NCBI GenBank assembly: GCA_039619475.1
Contig: CM077115.1
Coordinates: 184,046,106 to 184,110,105 of the forward strand
Direction of reading: 5' to 3'
Length of the DNA: 64,000 bases
From: Icerya purchasi
Lineage: Eukaryota > Arthropoda > Insecta > Hemiptera > Monophlebidae
The notes under the pieces are model-generated. The model was not told the DNA's origin, ran no database searches, and saw nothing but the letters and a program-made list of their open reading frames with translations. Shown here piece after piece: positions 1-12,914 of this stretch (the first letter of the stretch is position 1; each line of letters opens with the position of its first letter). Position numbers and translations under genes: made by a program.

Positions 1-887
1 AATTTCACAGAGTAATAATAAAATAAAAAAGCTACATTTGGCCCCCCGTGTTGCAAAAAGACTCATTTATGAATTACATCGAATAATTGATAAATCGAAA
101 CGCAGTTTGACTGCGGAATTTTTAAATACGTCTTCGTTAAGATGTTACTTCCTGTTAAGTTTAAACGAACAAGTAGAGTGTGGAAACATATCGAATCAAT
201 AAACATTGTTGAGAAAATGGGCGCACGTCGAAAAAATCGTTCTAAAGAAATTATTCTGATACTACCATTTATTTTATTTAGTGTTTTTGTAATTGCGGAA
301 CAGTGTTAAAGAGAAAAGCGATTAAAGAAGAAAAAATTCACACCGATTGAATGAAAACAAAAAGATAAAGGTTTAAATAAAAGTATGTTCAAAAGTACGT
401 TCGGAAAAAAATTCGTACCTAAAAAAGCATAACAGCGACATAAACATGTAGCTTACATCACACTAGTCGTTCATAAAATGAATACAGTAATTCGATATAA
501 TGGAAAATATTCTTCTTTTTCAAATCGCTTTTTATTTCATAATAATGGAAAAAAATAAATAAAATTTTACGACAAAAATAAATTTAACAATGAGTCTGAA
601 TAATAAATACAGAAATAAAATTTTATTATCCGATTAGTAAACCAGCATTAAATTAAAAAGCTGGCTAAATAAGTAAACTTAGGCATCGAAGAAAAAACAA
701 AAACGGAAAACTTCTTCGTGTAAAATTAGTTTTCAAAATAATTTCTGCTACGAATTACTTGAAAAAAAAAATTGTTGGTTGTAAATAAGGTATTTAATTA
801 CGTAGCTAAATTATGTAAATTTTAACTGAAAATATTTCGTTTTACGGTCTAATATGATGGGTAGGTTTCGTTAGAAAAAATTTAATT

Positions 888-919
<32 letters not shown>

Positions 920-3900
920 TTTTAAACGTTAAAAATAATTATCACTACTACGGAAAACAATTGATCAATCGTCAACTTGTTTCCGATCCCGCTACCATCG
1001 TTAATATATGAAAATAAAATTTGGTTACGTACAATTTTACATTCGACTTGTACAGATTTAAACCGAAATTGAAATGGGTTAACAAATCATTTTCCGAAAA
1101 TGGAATAGTAAGTTAATTTTTTTCGCTTTCATCAAAGGAAGTTGTATCCAATGTGATAGGAGTATGTGGCGGAATTTTAAAGATTTTCCTTTTGTACAAC
1201 AAAAAAGAAACTAAAGTATATATGCTTTAAAAAAAAACAAAAAAAAACAGGAAAAAAAAACATTTCAAAGAAAAGAAAATTAAAAAACCAGATTAAACGA
1301 ATAAACGCGAGCGAGACGCGGATCGCTATATAGTTGATAAGAGACAGTAATTACTAAGCGAAATTAGTAGCAAGGTCAATTTTGACTGATAATTAGGTGG
1401 ATCAGCTGAGGTACAGCAGATTAGATGTGATATTCGCATTATTAGTTTTCTAAGTTAAAGCGCCTTTTGTACTAGTATATCTAGTTATATTCATCATTAA
1501 CGATGAGGAGGAGAGAACATGAGATCAATTTAAAAATCGTAAATCGAAAGAAAAATGTTAATTACTTCGGGTTTTAAGAGTGGCAATGTTTATAAACACT
1601 TTTTGTAAACTAAAGTTTTATATTCTTACAGAAACGCGAACTGGTGAAACGTTATTGATTGTGGTCTCTGCAATGGCGTAGTCGGAAATTTTTTGCAAGA
1701 AATTGTTATTATTAAAAATGCACGGTAATTATTTTGGACAATTGCATCATTTGAATGAATGGAGCGGACAGTGATGATGGGAGGAAGTTAAAGGCGAAAA
1801 CGAGAAGATAACAGAATATTATGGTCTAAACGGAGGCGAAAAATGGAGATAACAACGAAACGGCGAAGTGAGGAATGGGATTTCAAATTTTCTACTTAAA
1901 CATATATTCCTTTCCTTTTTTTTTTTTAATATTGCGCGATTATTCACGGTTCACATAAAAAATTAACTAACAAGTGATTCTTGTTTTTGGAGATTATTAA
2001 TTTAGAAAAAAAAAAAAGAAGAAAATTATTTTTAATACTACTTCACGTAAACAACGAGAATACAAATCAAATTCATAAACCCTGAAATAGTGTATGAAGT
2101 CTGATAATTACTAGACGTTTTAATTTTAGATTCATTTATCAAATTACCAGACATCGGAAATGTATAATCAATCGCTCTTTTTGGTAATTTTGAAAAGAAA
2201 TGAAAAGCTCGTTGTAAGAAATATTAAAAGTTCGTTTAAAAAAGTCATACACGTTATCGACGCACTTTGAAGGAGAACGTTTAAAATAGATCCATACTGT
2301 TTAAAATGATCTCATAATTTATTTTCATTTTTTGTTCGGGCATCTAGTACTCAGGCCTGTACAGAATAACAGATTTTCGAAGACGAAAATACATCAATCT
2401 TTGTTTAGTATCGGTTACAAGAATATAAAACTGAACACATTTTTTAAGAAAAAGTTATATTAAAATCGTACTCGCTATTTTACTTTTTTGAGGGCAGCTT
2501 CGTTAAAAACTATGTCAAATTATACAACGCAGTATTTGTGTGTAGCTAACTGAACCTTTTTTATTTTCTACTCATATATTAATCTTCGATATCTAGCCAA
2601 TTCCTGCTAGGGTAACAATAAATTCCCTGAGATATTAATAATTATCGTTAAACGAATTATTAATCAAAGTAAAAATCTGAAGCATTGTAACATTTTACGT
2701 AGTTTCCGCAATAATAATACAAAATCGGTATTATTTTTAAGCTGTACAATTCAATTTATCTACGAAATGTACAGCACCCGTTTGAATTGAAATGTCACGC
2801 TCCTGTTTAACTGAAGAATATTAGTTGAAAAAATCTATTTCTATAGATGATAATAGAAAAAAAAAAAAAAAACCATTAAAGAGCGAATAAATAAAAGATC
2901 AGAAATATTCGATCGATAAATGCAGTGAACGCTAAGACTCCCAATACAAGAGACACAAAAACATTGTCGTTGTACGCGAAGATGGTAACAATTAGCAGTT
3001 GTGTGCTGCGTCACATGGTGAAATATTAACCGCAACCAAACATCGTAAACGCTATCACGCCTTCTGAAAAGTTTACGCGAAAAAGTGAATAAAATAAATC
3101 GAAAATGTTAAAAAATATCGGTCGTTGTGACTCGGTCATATTTCTGTAATTAGGTCAAGAACAAAAAGTTAACATGCACGCAAAACCTGCCGTATTAAAT
3201 ATCATTTACTGAAGTTGAAAATGAAACAATATTTCCGATTTAAAAGCAAATATTATATACGCTTTGTTAAATCTCTTCATTATAATTCTCCGACTTTTCA
3301 TTGTTCGCTCCTTCTCTTTCACTATATTAATTTCGTTTATTTTAACCGTAAAATTATGCGAAATTCCTAACACACATTGATCGCTTTTGTCTTTCTGTTG
3401 AAAAGTTCCAATTCATTAAATTTAAAGCTACCTGCTGGGCGCAGTATTGTCTACGGCTTGGTTTCTTTCACTCTATCGATTTTTTTTTTCAGTCATATTT
3501 CAGTTAGTTCTTTCTTTTTTAAATGTTTCCAAGTGGAAAGTCCCTTGTTGATAATTTAAAAAAAAAAAAAAAATCAATAACATATAGCGTTTAATGAAAT
3601 AAAATGTATTACACACCAATAGTTTATAAACCATTATTATATTTCATTTTATTATAATTTCTCAGCTGGAATCATAATGGAAAGGTATTCGATTAGATGT
3701 TCATTCGATCAGGTATATTGATAATATAATGGAACTAACAGTAGGATAAATAGGAAAGAATCAATATTTAAGAACCATAATAAGTAGTAAGAAACTCATG
3801 CTTTAACAAATGTGAATAAAGAACAGAACGTGTAATAGAGAGCAAGTGAAGAAAACTTGATATTAAGATCACAGATAATTCTGTATCATTCGAGACGAAC

Positions 3901-3959
3901 AGAACACAATACGAAGAAGAATATAAAGAAAACAATAATAGCGAAAGAAAGATGATACA
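1..3959. other. AT-rich stretch, no gene seen
   Basis: No open frame here has recognisable motifs or a length above chance for AT-rich DNA. Visible features are homopolymer runs, such as a poly-T of about 22 nt near 890-911 and A-rich tracts near 1220-1262. I see no tRNA boxes, terminal repeats or retroelement motifs on either strand. Confidence 0.5.
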
Positions 3960-5277
3960 ATATGATCCGAATGGATGCAAATGCAAGAGACAAAAGCAGA
4001 ACGCTTGAGAGACGGAAATTTTAAATGAAAATTAAAAATTAAATGGAATATGATAAGAGAAACGATTATTATTCGCAAAGGAAGAAGTGTAAATATCTGG
4101 CGGCAAGACCTAGAAAGAAATTTTTTTAAATATTGGAAAACGGAATTTTTCGAAAAATTAACGAAAATGAGTAACAACCTGATGCATCATTCTTTAACCA
4201 CTATGATATCCAGAAACCCAAAGCGGATCGACATTAATGAAGTGGTAAAAAATTACGACTGATTGTACGAGAATGATAAAGTTGCAGGCGTAAGGATGAA
4301 AATGGGAACGGACACGCGGCTAATCAGAAAACCAGAAATAGCGATATTAGACGAAATAGAAATAATGACAGGTAGGACAGTTAATAATTTGATTTGTGAC
4401 GATAGAATAGAAAGGCATTAGAGGAAAAGGTTCGGGAAAATTAAAGTTGGAATGAATAAAGTTCCGACCATCCTTGAACCACCAGCAACAATAGTCACAT
4501 CGCAGAAAAATAACGAACTGATAGTGCTGTGAAATTTCTGTTTAATAACAACTTGGTATAGAGAAACTCGGAGGGGTCAGAAAGAAAAAAAATAGTTAAG
4601 GGTAAAAGAGATCGGCACAGTTAATCGGAAAATATAAACAAACGAAAACTATCATCGGAAATTGTACGAGACCAAAATGAATCAAGATAAAGCGATCAAA
4701 GAGATAAAACAGAAGTTTTCTTATGAACAAGACGGGAAAGGTAGGAAAAGTTTGTAGGAAATTTCAGAAAGGATAATTTAAATAAGATAATGAAAAGGGG
4801 AGGTGCATTGTATTTAACAAGAATTGCCGGAATAGTGGAGAATTTAGGAGAATCAAGGCAATGTCGAAGGTAGAAATTTTATGCGAATCTAATTGTTGGA
4901 AAAGGGAGACATAAAGGCTCAATCACAGATAAATAAAATCAAATTTGGAGCGAATGATGGACGAATATAAAGATCGCATTTTCCTTTGGTTAGCGATAAG
5001 GATTTTAACGAGTTTAAAAAATACAGGTAACAAGTACGTAAATGATCAGACGATTATTATTATTATTATTATTATTAAGGAAGAGTACCGAGAGATAACG
5101 GATGCAATTATCACGAATGGAGGGGTATGTCGCTTAGGAATAGGTCTTCTTTTAACTGGAATTATTACGTCGGAGAGGATTTACATTCGTGTTTATATGG
5201 TAGGAGCAGCGCAATTGTTGACGATATTCGGTGAAATTGATCGGCCCGGATCGCTTACTTTAGAAGAAATATTTTAG
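3960..5277 (+). other. Purine-rich decayed block, possible retroelement relic
   Basis: From about 3960 to 4960 the + strand is strongly A/G-biased, as in old LINE coding strands elsewhere in this window (for example 56.4-57.8 kb). Frames are broken by many stops. A 110-codon frame at 4945-5277 includes an isoleucine run encoded by an ATT microsatellite and has no recognisable domain. I could not find RT, endonuclease or transposase signatures. The base composition suggests a decayed element, but its identity is unknown and it may be ordinary AT-rich DNA. Confidence 0.2.
5053..5077. repeat. (ATT)n microsatellite
   Basis: About eight uninterrupted ATT units. They encode a poly-Ile stretch in the overlapping frame at 4945-5277, which argues that this frame is not a real protein. 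Confidence 0.85.
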
Positions 5278-5300
5278 ACTGTGGTATTATCGAATTCGTC

Positions 5301-5600
5301 GTCGCGATAGCCTAGTTGCTGGAGCGCGTGGCTTCCGTTAGTTTTGGGTTCGATCCCGGGAGATGACAGAAGTTACTACGAAAAATTAAATTAAAAATAC
5401 ATGGCAAACATGCATATGATATGCGCGCTAGTTAGTACACAGCAGTAGACACACTGGGACTGCACTTGTAGCGCGATAAATCAAATAATCACAATATCAG
5501 GTGCAAGTGTATTCTTGCCGTGTGTGTACACATTCGTACTGCATATAAACAATGGCCATGAACGCGATATGCCTATGTCTGTACAGCTAGAATGTACAAA
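5301..5600 (+). mobile_element. tRNA-derived SINE-like head
   Basis: The sequence has both internal RNA polymerase III promoter boxes in the right order and spacing: an A-box-like TAGCCTAGTTGCTGG at 5308-5322 and a B-box-like GGTTCGATCC at 5347-5356. The T-arm and acceptor pairings are imperfect, so a functional tRNA is unlikely. About 250 nt of unrelated sequence follows, which would be the SINE body; its 3' end is not clear and no poly-A tail or TSD was found. SINE heads typically keep A and B boxes while losing cloverleaf pairing. The alternative is a tRNA pseudogene. Confidence 0.45.
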
Positions 5601-5609
5601 TAGGCAGTC

Positions 5610-6037
5610 ACGACGCTCGGTACCTCGAGCAATATGACTGAGAATCATTGAATTGGTAGGTGTTATGTCGGAAGAAGATTACAGTTTCGCAGAAAAATAA
5701 AAAATATAATCGTGAATGCGTAAATAAACAATAATAAAAGATAAGATAAACGACTGATTTTACAGCTGTCCGAAGAACATGCAAGAAGCACAATTTTTTA
5801 ACGTGATAACTAAATAATCGGATATTCCATTTCCCGATAAATGTTTAATTTTACAAAATTTTCTGTTTTCATGTTACTGGAAAAATTCGCAAACAAAATG
5901 ACATTTTCCTAAACACGACTAATTTTCTTTCGAGTTATACGTATATACATATACATAAATGTAATATTTATTTTGGTTAGTAGCACGATTATTGACGATG
6001 AGGAAAATTTAATTACAACACACGCACACACACACAA

Positions 6038-6068
<31 letters not shown>

Positions 6069-9000
6069 ATATCGATATTATTATGCAGAATTAAAATTAT
6101 CCATATATCAAAAATCAATTTTTTATTAACGTTACTTATTGATTCTACTACAATTTATGTTTTTCTATTTAATTTTTTAAAACTCATCCCATATTTTATA
6201 ATTATTTTAGATATATAAGTAAAGGAATTAAACGTAAAAATTTGTGATATATAAAAACATACTATAGGTTAACCTCTAATTAATAATAATAATATAAATA
6301 ATTCTAGTTTAACCTATATTATGAAATTTATACTGCAACATTTAAATATTTAATGTAAAGTTTTATTGTACTATTTTCTCGGTAATTTCAGGAATATAAA
6401 ATGTAGAATATTCCGAAACCGACATTTTCTAGTAATAAAATCTATTGAAGAAATTATATTTCCGAAATCTAACAAATATAAATATTTTCACTATAAATAC
6501 TGCAACCCGTTAATATGTAAAGTTATTTTATTACAAGTATAACCTTATTTTTCATTATCATCATATTTTTTTAATCGCCGCGAAATGTAACACATTTTTA
6601 AAATAGCCATTGCCAATTATAATTTGACAGCTATAATAATTCGGAGTTAATGATTTATTTTCGAAACGGTTATAAACTAATCGTTGAATAAATAGTTTTA
6701 CTGATAAAACTCTTTAGTTTTACTAAATTTAGGCAGCGATATAGGATTCTTTCATAATTCTCTCGTTTAAAAATTTCCATTTCACCATTTCAGGTCGTGA
6801 TGCACACAATAGCTACCCTTTATTCTATTTTAATCCTCAGCCTTTTCACTTGCCTGTTCAGCCAAGTCCACTTTTTCGTCGTCCCTGGTACTACGACACA
6901 TTTCAGTCATTCCACTGTTTATTCAATTTACCGCTATCGTTTTGATCATAATCTGTTTTCAGAGATTCCTTTTCCATTTTGTTTTAAGCTTTTTTATCGT
7001 TCGCTCCTCCTTTTTCTGATCCGCGTGATTCGCATTTAATAGTGGCTTCCTTTTTTATAAATATTGTTTGGTTTCCGTTAAACGCTTTCATTTTTATTTT
7101 AAATAAATCTCGGTTTTCATACTCCTTTTATAAAATGTTTTTTTTCACTTCTTTTCCGGTCAATAATCCCTGTTAAATAATTATTAGACTGCTAGCACAT
7201 AACCTTCCTTTTGGTGACTACGATAAAGCCCTCCGTTGGTAAGCCAAAAAAAAAAAAAAAAGAAAAAAAAAACTGAATACTTCCGGATGCTTTATTTTAT
7301 AGATAAAAAATATCGTTAAAAATTATTTAGAAAATAGACAGATTCGAATAAAAAAAGTCAATAAAAATATTTGTCCACTTTTATCATTGTTTGCTACGTT
7401 CGTACACTCACTTTAGCACGTTAGGTCAGTTAATTTTAATGACATTAAACCGGCTAAATAGCGAGAACCCGGCCAAAAAGGAAATAAAAATCAACGTCGA
7501 AACTAGATTTACATGCATGTTTATAAAAACATAAAAAATAGTAACGCAGATAATGTGTACTGCCTTCACTAATCAATCCTAACAGTGCAAATATTATTAA
7601 CGTGTCGGGGGAAATGTGTTAATGGCCGAGTAGTTTGCGTTTGAAGTTCACCGACACAAAGAGTAACACATATAATTCCGCGAATTACAACGGCCATATC
7701 ATACAATATCGAGAATGGTCTCGTATAATTAATAATTCGAAACACATCTCAAAATAATGCCGCTTTTCTAAACATTTTTCTCGCGCTGAAATTTATGTAT
7801 TATTTCTTTTTAAAAATAACCTTATAATAATGCGACCGTACGTGTAAGGCTTCTTAAACTGCGAGTTTTCAAGGTTTTTGAAACTCCCGAAATGATTCAT
7901 TTCAAAAAAAGACAAAACAAAGAAGAAATAAATTCACACGTATAAATTATAAAACTGTGTTTATCTGCAGTTTTCGAATTGGCAAGTTGAAAAAAAATCG
8001 ATTTTCATATTTGACCGAGGATATAGCTTACATGTTACAAATTGAATCGTTAGTTGTTTACGTCACTGTTAACATCGTCGCTATTGTTAATAATAATCAC
8101 AAACAAGCTATTACCGAGTACTATTATCATCGGTATAACTTTAAATTTAAATTTTAACTGCCATAATTAAAAATAAAAATCAACACTTGTCTTGATATAA
8201 ATTTTTTTCTCCGACAATTCGATGTTGGTTTGCGCATGGACACACAGATAAATAGTCCGGTTCGCTTAATTAGACTTTCGGCATATTCACTGAGTTTGCG
8301 CTAGTCTCTGAAAAGATTAATTTAATAAATTTAGGGTCCGTGTATAGCCTAGGTAAACACGGTGTAACCCAGTTACAAAAAAAAAAAAAAATTAACACGT
8401 TCATACAGAGTGTAACGAAACACCGTTTAATTAGTCTTTAAATCAGAAATTGGATGTATGAAAATAGAAAAATAATTATTATTCGAATAAAAACACGTAT
8501 TTATAAAATACACGAAAAAATTACCAGCGCGTATATATTTTTCGCATTTTGTTAGAAAATTTTGAATACTTTTTAATAAGCGATACTTAAAATTTAATTT
8601 ACAAAATTCACATTTATTTTTTCTTAAGTTTAACTTCTCTTCTTTACGTTAATTGTATATTTATTAAAATTGCCATCGGGACAATAAATAAATGTTTCGT
8701 TTGAAATGTAATCTGTTTTATAATTTCATTTCATATATAAATATTTAGGTTACGTATATTTTTCCTTATTTTGGATTTATTTCGTTGTTAATAATGATAA
8801 TAAAGTTACAGAAGAATATCGAACGTAAACATTTAATCGGCAGCATTAATACGATATGAAAAAGTTTTATTAAGTAAGATCCGGATCGTTAGAATTTGTA
8901 AACAATATAGCTCGTGATGAATGGCACAACCAATGCGGTTCTGTGTTTTTGTAACAAGGGACAAACCGAAATTAATTGCGTTTTACAATCTCCCATGCCT

Positions 9001-10318
9001 GGCGGAAACATTTTGAGCCAATTTGTACATTTTAAGAGAGGGATTTCGTTTTTTTTTTTTTTTTTTTATAAATGTGTATTTTAAAAAAATTTATTAAATT
9101 CGTTTACTAAAGGCGTCCGAGGATATTTCTTACAAATATTGCCAATTGAAATGGAAACCAATTCATCGAAACGAAATGTAATCTCTAATAGACACTAGGT
9201 TTATTCATACAGCTTCAAGTGCTCCCCTTGCCATCTGATTACAGTATTATAATTTCAACGATATCGCTCGCGCTGATAACACAAATTAAAGCTGGAAACT
9301 TTCTTCTACGGCATAATGTATTTACATTTACTTACCAATTTTAATATGAAGCACACTGAAAATTGAAAAATCAACTTCCCGCTGCGAACTCGCAAACAAA
9401 TTAAGTCACTTAAACTTTATTAGAACATCCGGGACGCTTCCACCGGGGTTATAGAATACGAGAAAAAGCAAATATTTAAATAAACGTACTTTTGGAATAC
9501 CCGAAAAATGTGTGATAAAACTAGCCGAATGCTAGACACAAAAGAGCGTTATATCGTACTGCGCGCATATTTTAACGTATCCGGTAACGGGTAATTTAAT
9601 TAAAGAAAAACTGATTGCCTGTATTGAAGTAGTAATTAAAACGTCGCGGTGACTTTTCTTCTTCTTCGAAATCGAATTCCTTAATGGGAAATTTTTAATA
9701 AGAAATAGGCAATATTTTGATAAAAATAGAAAGCAGTTGAAACCGGTTTCAAATGATGGCTTTAATGAAGAAAACAGAGTAAATAATGTGTACATCTCAG
9801 CCTAGTGCTTCCTTGAACTTCATCATTCAGAATTATCCTGTAATTTGTGCATGTTGAAATTATAGTCGAGAACGGGAGGAAGGAATTCTTTTCTTAGACG
9901 CTTATTGCACTAATAATGCTTGATGCGGTTACTAACTTGCAAACTAATTAACCCCAACAATCTTTCGTTCGTATAGATGTAGCCACCTATAACTCCGTTT
10001 TACTTGTTATCTTGCGAAAAAAAACGTATCTTTCGTGAATTTCAGGATATATATCCTAAATGATAATCACAAACTAAACTACCACGTAAAACATATAAAT
10101 TATTAGTGTTAGCAAAATTACACATCGCAAGAAAGAAATAGAAACGTGTTTTACGTTAACGAAAAAAAAAAAAAAAGTAAAAAGAAAGAAAACGGTAAAA
10201 TTACATTTTAGAACATTTTTTATTTTATTTAATTTACGTATCATTATTTTTTATTTACTCCCCAGGCTCGTCAATTACAGACATTAACGTAGCACACGAG
10301 GAATCTTTCTATATTCCT
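5610..10318. other. AT-rich stretch, no gene seen
   Basis: Only short frames without recognisable domains occur. Visible features are a CA/TA microsatellite at about 6017-6070, A-rich tracts near 7246-7271 and 8378-8391, and a poly-T near 9051-9067. Some tracts follow short GC-richer sequence and could be tails of small retroposons, but nothing upstream of them could be identified. Confidence 0.5.
6017..6070. repeat. (CA)n/(TA)n compound microsatellite
   Basis: CACACA-rich units run directly into a long alternating TA tract with one TG interruption. The overlapping 'proteins' on both strands here are translations of this microsatellite. Confidence 0.85.
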
Positions 10319-10331
10319 AATTTACAGGATC
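10319..10331 (+). repeat. 5' target-site duplication of the 10.3-12.9 kb LINE
   Basis: The 13-mer AATTTACAGGATC is repeated exactly at 12902-12914, directly after the poly-A tail of the LINE. This fits target-primed reverse transcription and fixes the 5' truncation point at 10332. Confidence 0.85.
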
Positions 10332-10383
10332 TGCCCGTTTCCTGTTACAGAAGACTCTAAAATTCTCATTTTCTTACCTCTGC

Positions 10384-11239
10384 GTTAATATTAATGAATT
10401 AAAAATCATTCTCAAAAAATCTTCCAGCCCCACTCCAGGTCGTGATGGTATTCCCTTTTCTGTCTAAAAAAAAGTTATCCGATCATGCTCTCCGAACACT
10501 TCTTTGTATATTCAACTCCTTTCTGTCCGGAGGAGTCACACTTCCTGCCTGGAACACCTTTATTATCATTCCTATCCCTAAGAAAAACTCCTCTCTTCGT
10601 CCGATCACACTAGCATCGTGCCTCAGAAAACTGTTTGAGGACATGCTTAACAAGCGCCTGGTCTGGTGGCTCGAACACAATAAAGTTTTTCCTTCTAATA
10701 TGTTTGGTTTTCGTCCAGGCTTAGGTCCTGCTGACTGCGTCAGTCTTTTTGTTGTTTCTCATATCTATAAATCTTTCATCGATGAACAGTACACTTTAGC
10801 TACTTTTATCGATGTTTCCGGTGCTTTCGATAATGTTCATCTCCCTACTCTTCGAGATAGAATGATAGCAATTAACATCCCGACGCATTTCTGCTCCCTC
10901 ATTGTTAACTTGATGTTAAATCGTACTATTCTCCGGTCTTCTTCTTCGTTCGAGGTTACAAGAGTTGTTTCACGTGGTCTTCCACAAGAATCCTGCCTTA
11001 ATCCTACTCTTTTTAATATTTATATTATTTCTGTTGCTTCTCTTTCTATGCACTCCTCTTCCTTATTTTTTGCCGATGACATTCTTTTCTTTTCCTCATC
11101 CCGTGATATTGTACATGCTAACGAAAGCGTCAATTCGTCTCTAGCTACTTTGGAACAATCTCTTTCTTCTTTGAACCTTTCTATTTCCCCTTTAAAATCT
11201 TCTTGTACTTTTCTCTTCGTCCTTTTAATCCCGCTTTAG
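10384..11239 (+). pseudogene. LINE reverse transcriptase, frameshifted
   Basis: The upstream piece reads in one frame with the PGRDGIPF motif typical of LINE RT domain 0/1. It then shifts at an A run near 10465 into the frame that continues to 11239. In the main frame, numbered from the GTG at 10442, the RT motifs are clear: FIDVSGAFD (catalytic Asp, about residues 122-130), GLPQESCLNP (about 179-188) and FADD (210-213). The second motif is normally GLPQGS, so this copy has Glu in place of the conserved Gly. The frame ends well before the expected thumb region. Further decay in other frames follows from 11240 to 11930. Not functional. Confidence 0.85.
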
Positions 11240-11929
11240 TCTCTGTATCCTTAAACTCCAAACTTATCGTAGGGATTGCTTCTGCTATCTCGGTGCATTC
11301 CTCAACAGTCGTCTGTCCTTTTATGAACATATTAATTTCCTTTCCTCTTCTGCTCTTAAAAGACTGAACCTACCGAAAGTTCTTTCCCCAACAAAATGGG
11401 GAGGCGATCCTTTTCTCCTCATTTCCTTGTACAATTCGATTATCCGTTCCAAATTTTCGATGACTGTTCCTTTATCTACGGCTCTGCTTCAAAATCACTT
11501 CTTTCCAAGCTGGATATAATTCAAAATTCTCTTGTATTCGTCTTTGCCTTGGTACTCTTAGATCTTCTCGAGTATACTAGCAGTTCTGCTGATGAGTCAA
11601 ATTCGCCTCCTCTTTTCATCCGCATATCCTATTTAGGATATCGCTTCTTGTGTGTAAACGCTCACCGTTATCATCCTCTAAACTTATTCCGCCATATCTT
11701 TCTATTCTGCAAAACTGGCGTTTTACTCCCGAGAAAATTCTTATTCTAGCCCACATGGCTTTACGGCTGAATTCCTTTTTATCCTGCACAATTTCTTATA
11801 ACAATCTCCCTTACTTTTCTTTCAATTTTGCAGATCTCTCCAATCCCCCCCCCATGTATTATACTTTCCTTTTTGCTCCAAATCCCTTTCCTATCTAACA
11901 GTTACGCAGGAATTCCGTAGTTATATCGA

Positions 11930-12818
11930 ATCCCGTTTTCCTTCCCATATGGCTATTTTTACGGATAGTTCGAAGGGGCCTAATGGAGTTGGAGCTTCTT
12001 TCATCATTCCGAGCATTAATTTCTCTGAATCTTTTTGTCCCCCTTCTTTTTCTACTATCTTTACGGCCGAGTTAGTTCCATAATCCATATTTGCTCACAT
12101 CGTTCTTCTTCTAAATATTTAATTATCTCCGACGTCATGTGTGCTCTTAAAGCTATTTTCTCTCATTTCCCCTCTCACTCCTCTGACTTTTTTATCCTCC
12201 GTATTCGCTCTCTCATTTACACTTTCTCTTCTCACTTCACGCTATCCGCATTGAAATGCTCTGGGTCCACAATCATATGGGGATAGAGGGTAACGAAATG
12301 GCAAATTCCTTGGCTCAGATTTTCTCTGAAAATTCCCGTTTCTAATTTACTCCCATTGTGTAAAAAGTTTCATGTTAGATTTTGGTGTCAGATTTTTACG
12401 TTTCTTCCTAATTCTAATCAACCTTCCTGTTAAATTTTTGCATCCAACCTAATCTTCTCACGTGGCCTTGGTTTTACGATTTTCCTTCGCTTCGCGGCTC
12501 CGTTATTGTCCCTATTATCTGTTTACGTCTTAATCATGCTCTTTTTTATTCCTCACGTTTTCGTTTTCATCTCGCACTCTTTCCCCTAATTATCCTCTTC
12601 ATTCTGACGACGAAGCCGTCTGTGATCCTGACCATATCCTCTTTGAACGTCCATCCCTCGTGAACGAACGCACTTCTTTGTACTCCAATCTGCTATCACT
12701 CAAACTCCCTACTCCTTATTGCGCTTCGCTTATCTTATCGTTTCCGTCGATCTCCGTTGTTCCTATCTTCAATTCCTTTATTTTATCAATATTTGACACC
12801 GACTCTAAATTTAACTGA
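11930..12818 (+). pseudogene. LINE RNase H domain and C-terminus, degenerate
   Basis: Pieces in different frames give the RNase H signature: IFTDSSKGPNGVG (first Asp) near 11950, FTAEL (Glu) near 12060, SDVMCALKA (Asp) near 12130, and WVHNHMGIEGNEMANSLAQ near 12263-12320. In the last motif the usual Asp of GNExAD is Asn. A C-x-x-x-H-type tail (CDPDHILFE) and a terminal frame ending in TGA at 12816-12818 follow. In related elements this domain removes RNA from the RNA:DNA hybrid. Several frameshifts make it non-functional here. Confidence 0.8.
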
Positions 12819-12901
12819 TCGTTCTTCCTCGTTTCGTTTCTGGGCGAAGATCCTTTGTTGACATGCCCAAAGGGGGGTTATATATATATAAAAAAAAAAA
12901 A

Positions 12902-12914
12902 AATTTACAGGATC
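12902..12914 (+). repeat. 3' target-site duplication of the 10.3-12.9 kb LINE
   Basis: Exact copy of the 13-mer at 10319-10331, immediately after the poly-A tail. Confidence 0.85.

Larger units (their letters stand above)
10332..12901 (+). mobile_element. 5'-truncated LINE (RT + RNase H) with 13-bp TSD
   Basis: This is an insertion of about 2.57 kb bounded by an exact 13-bp direct repeat and ending in poly-A (12890-12903). It holds the 3' half of a non-LTR retrotransposon: the RT domain, then an RNase H domain, then a cysteine/histidine-type C-terminus, then a short 3' UTR ending in a TA-rich run and poly-A. The RT-RNase H order fits I/R1/LOA-type LINEs. The endonuclease and ORF1 are absent because of 5' truncation. 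The coding region is broken by frameshifts, so the copy is dead. Confidence 0.85.

Noticed and set aside
4945..5277. 110-codon frame on +
   Set aside because: It contains a microsatellite-encoded poly-Ile and no recognisable domain.
5301..5372. A functional tRNA gene
   Set aside because: A- and B-boxes are present, but acceptor and T-stem pairings are broken and no clear anticodon arm can be drawn.
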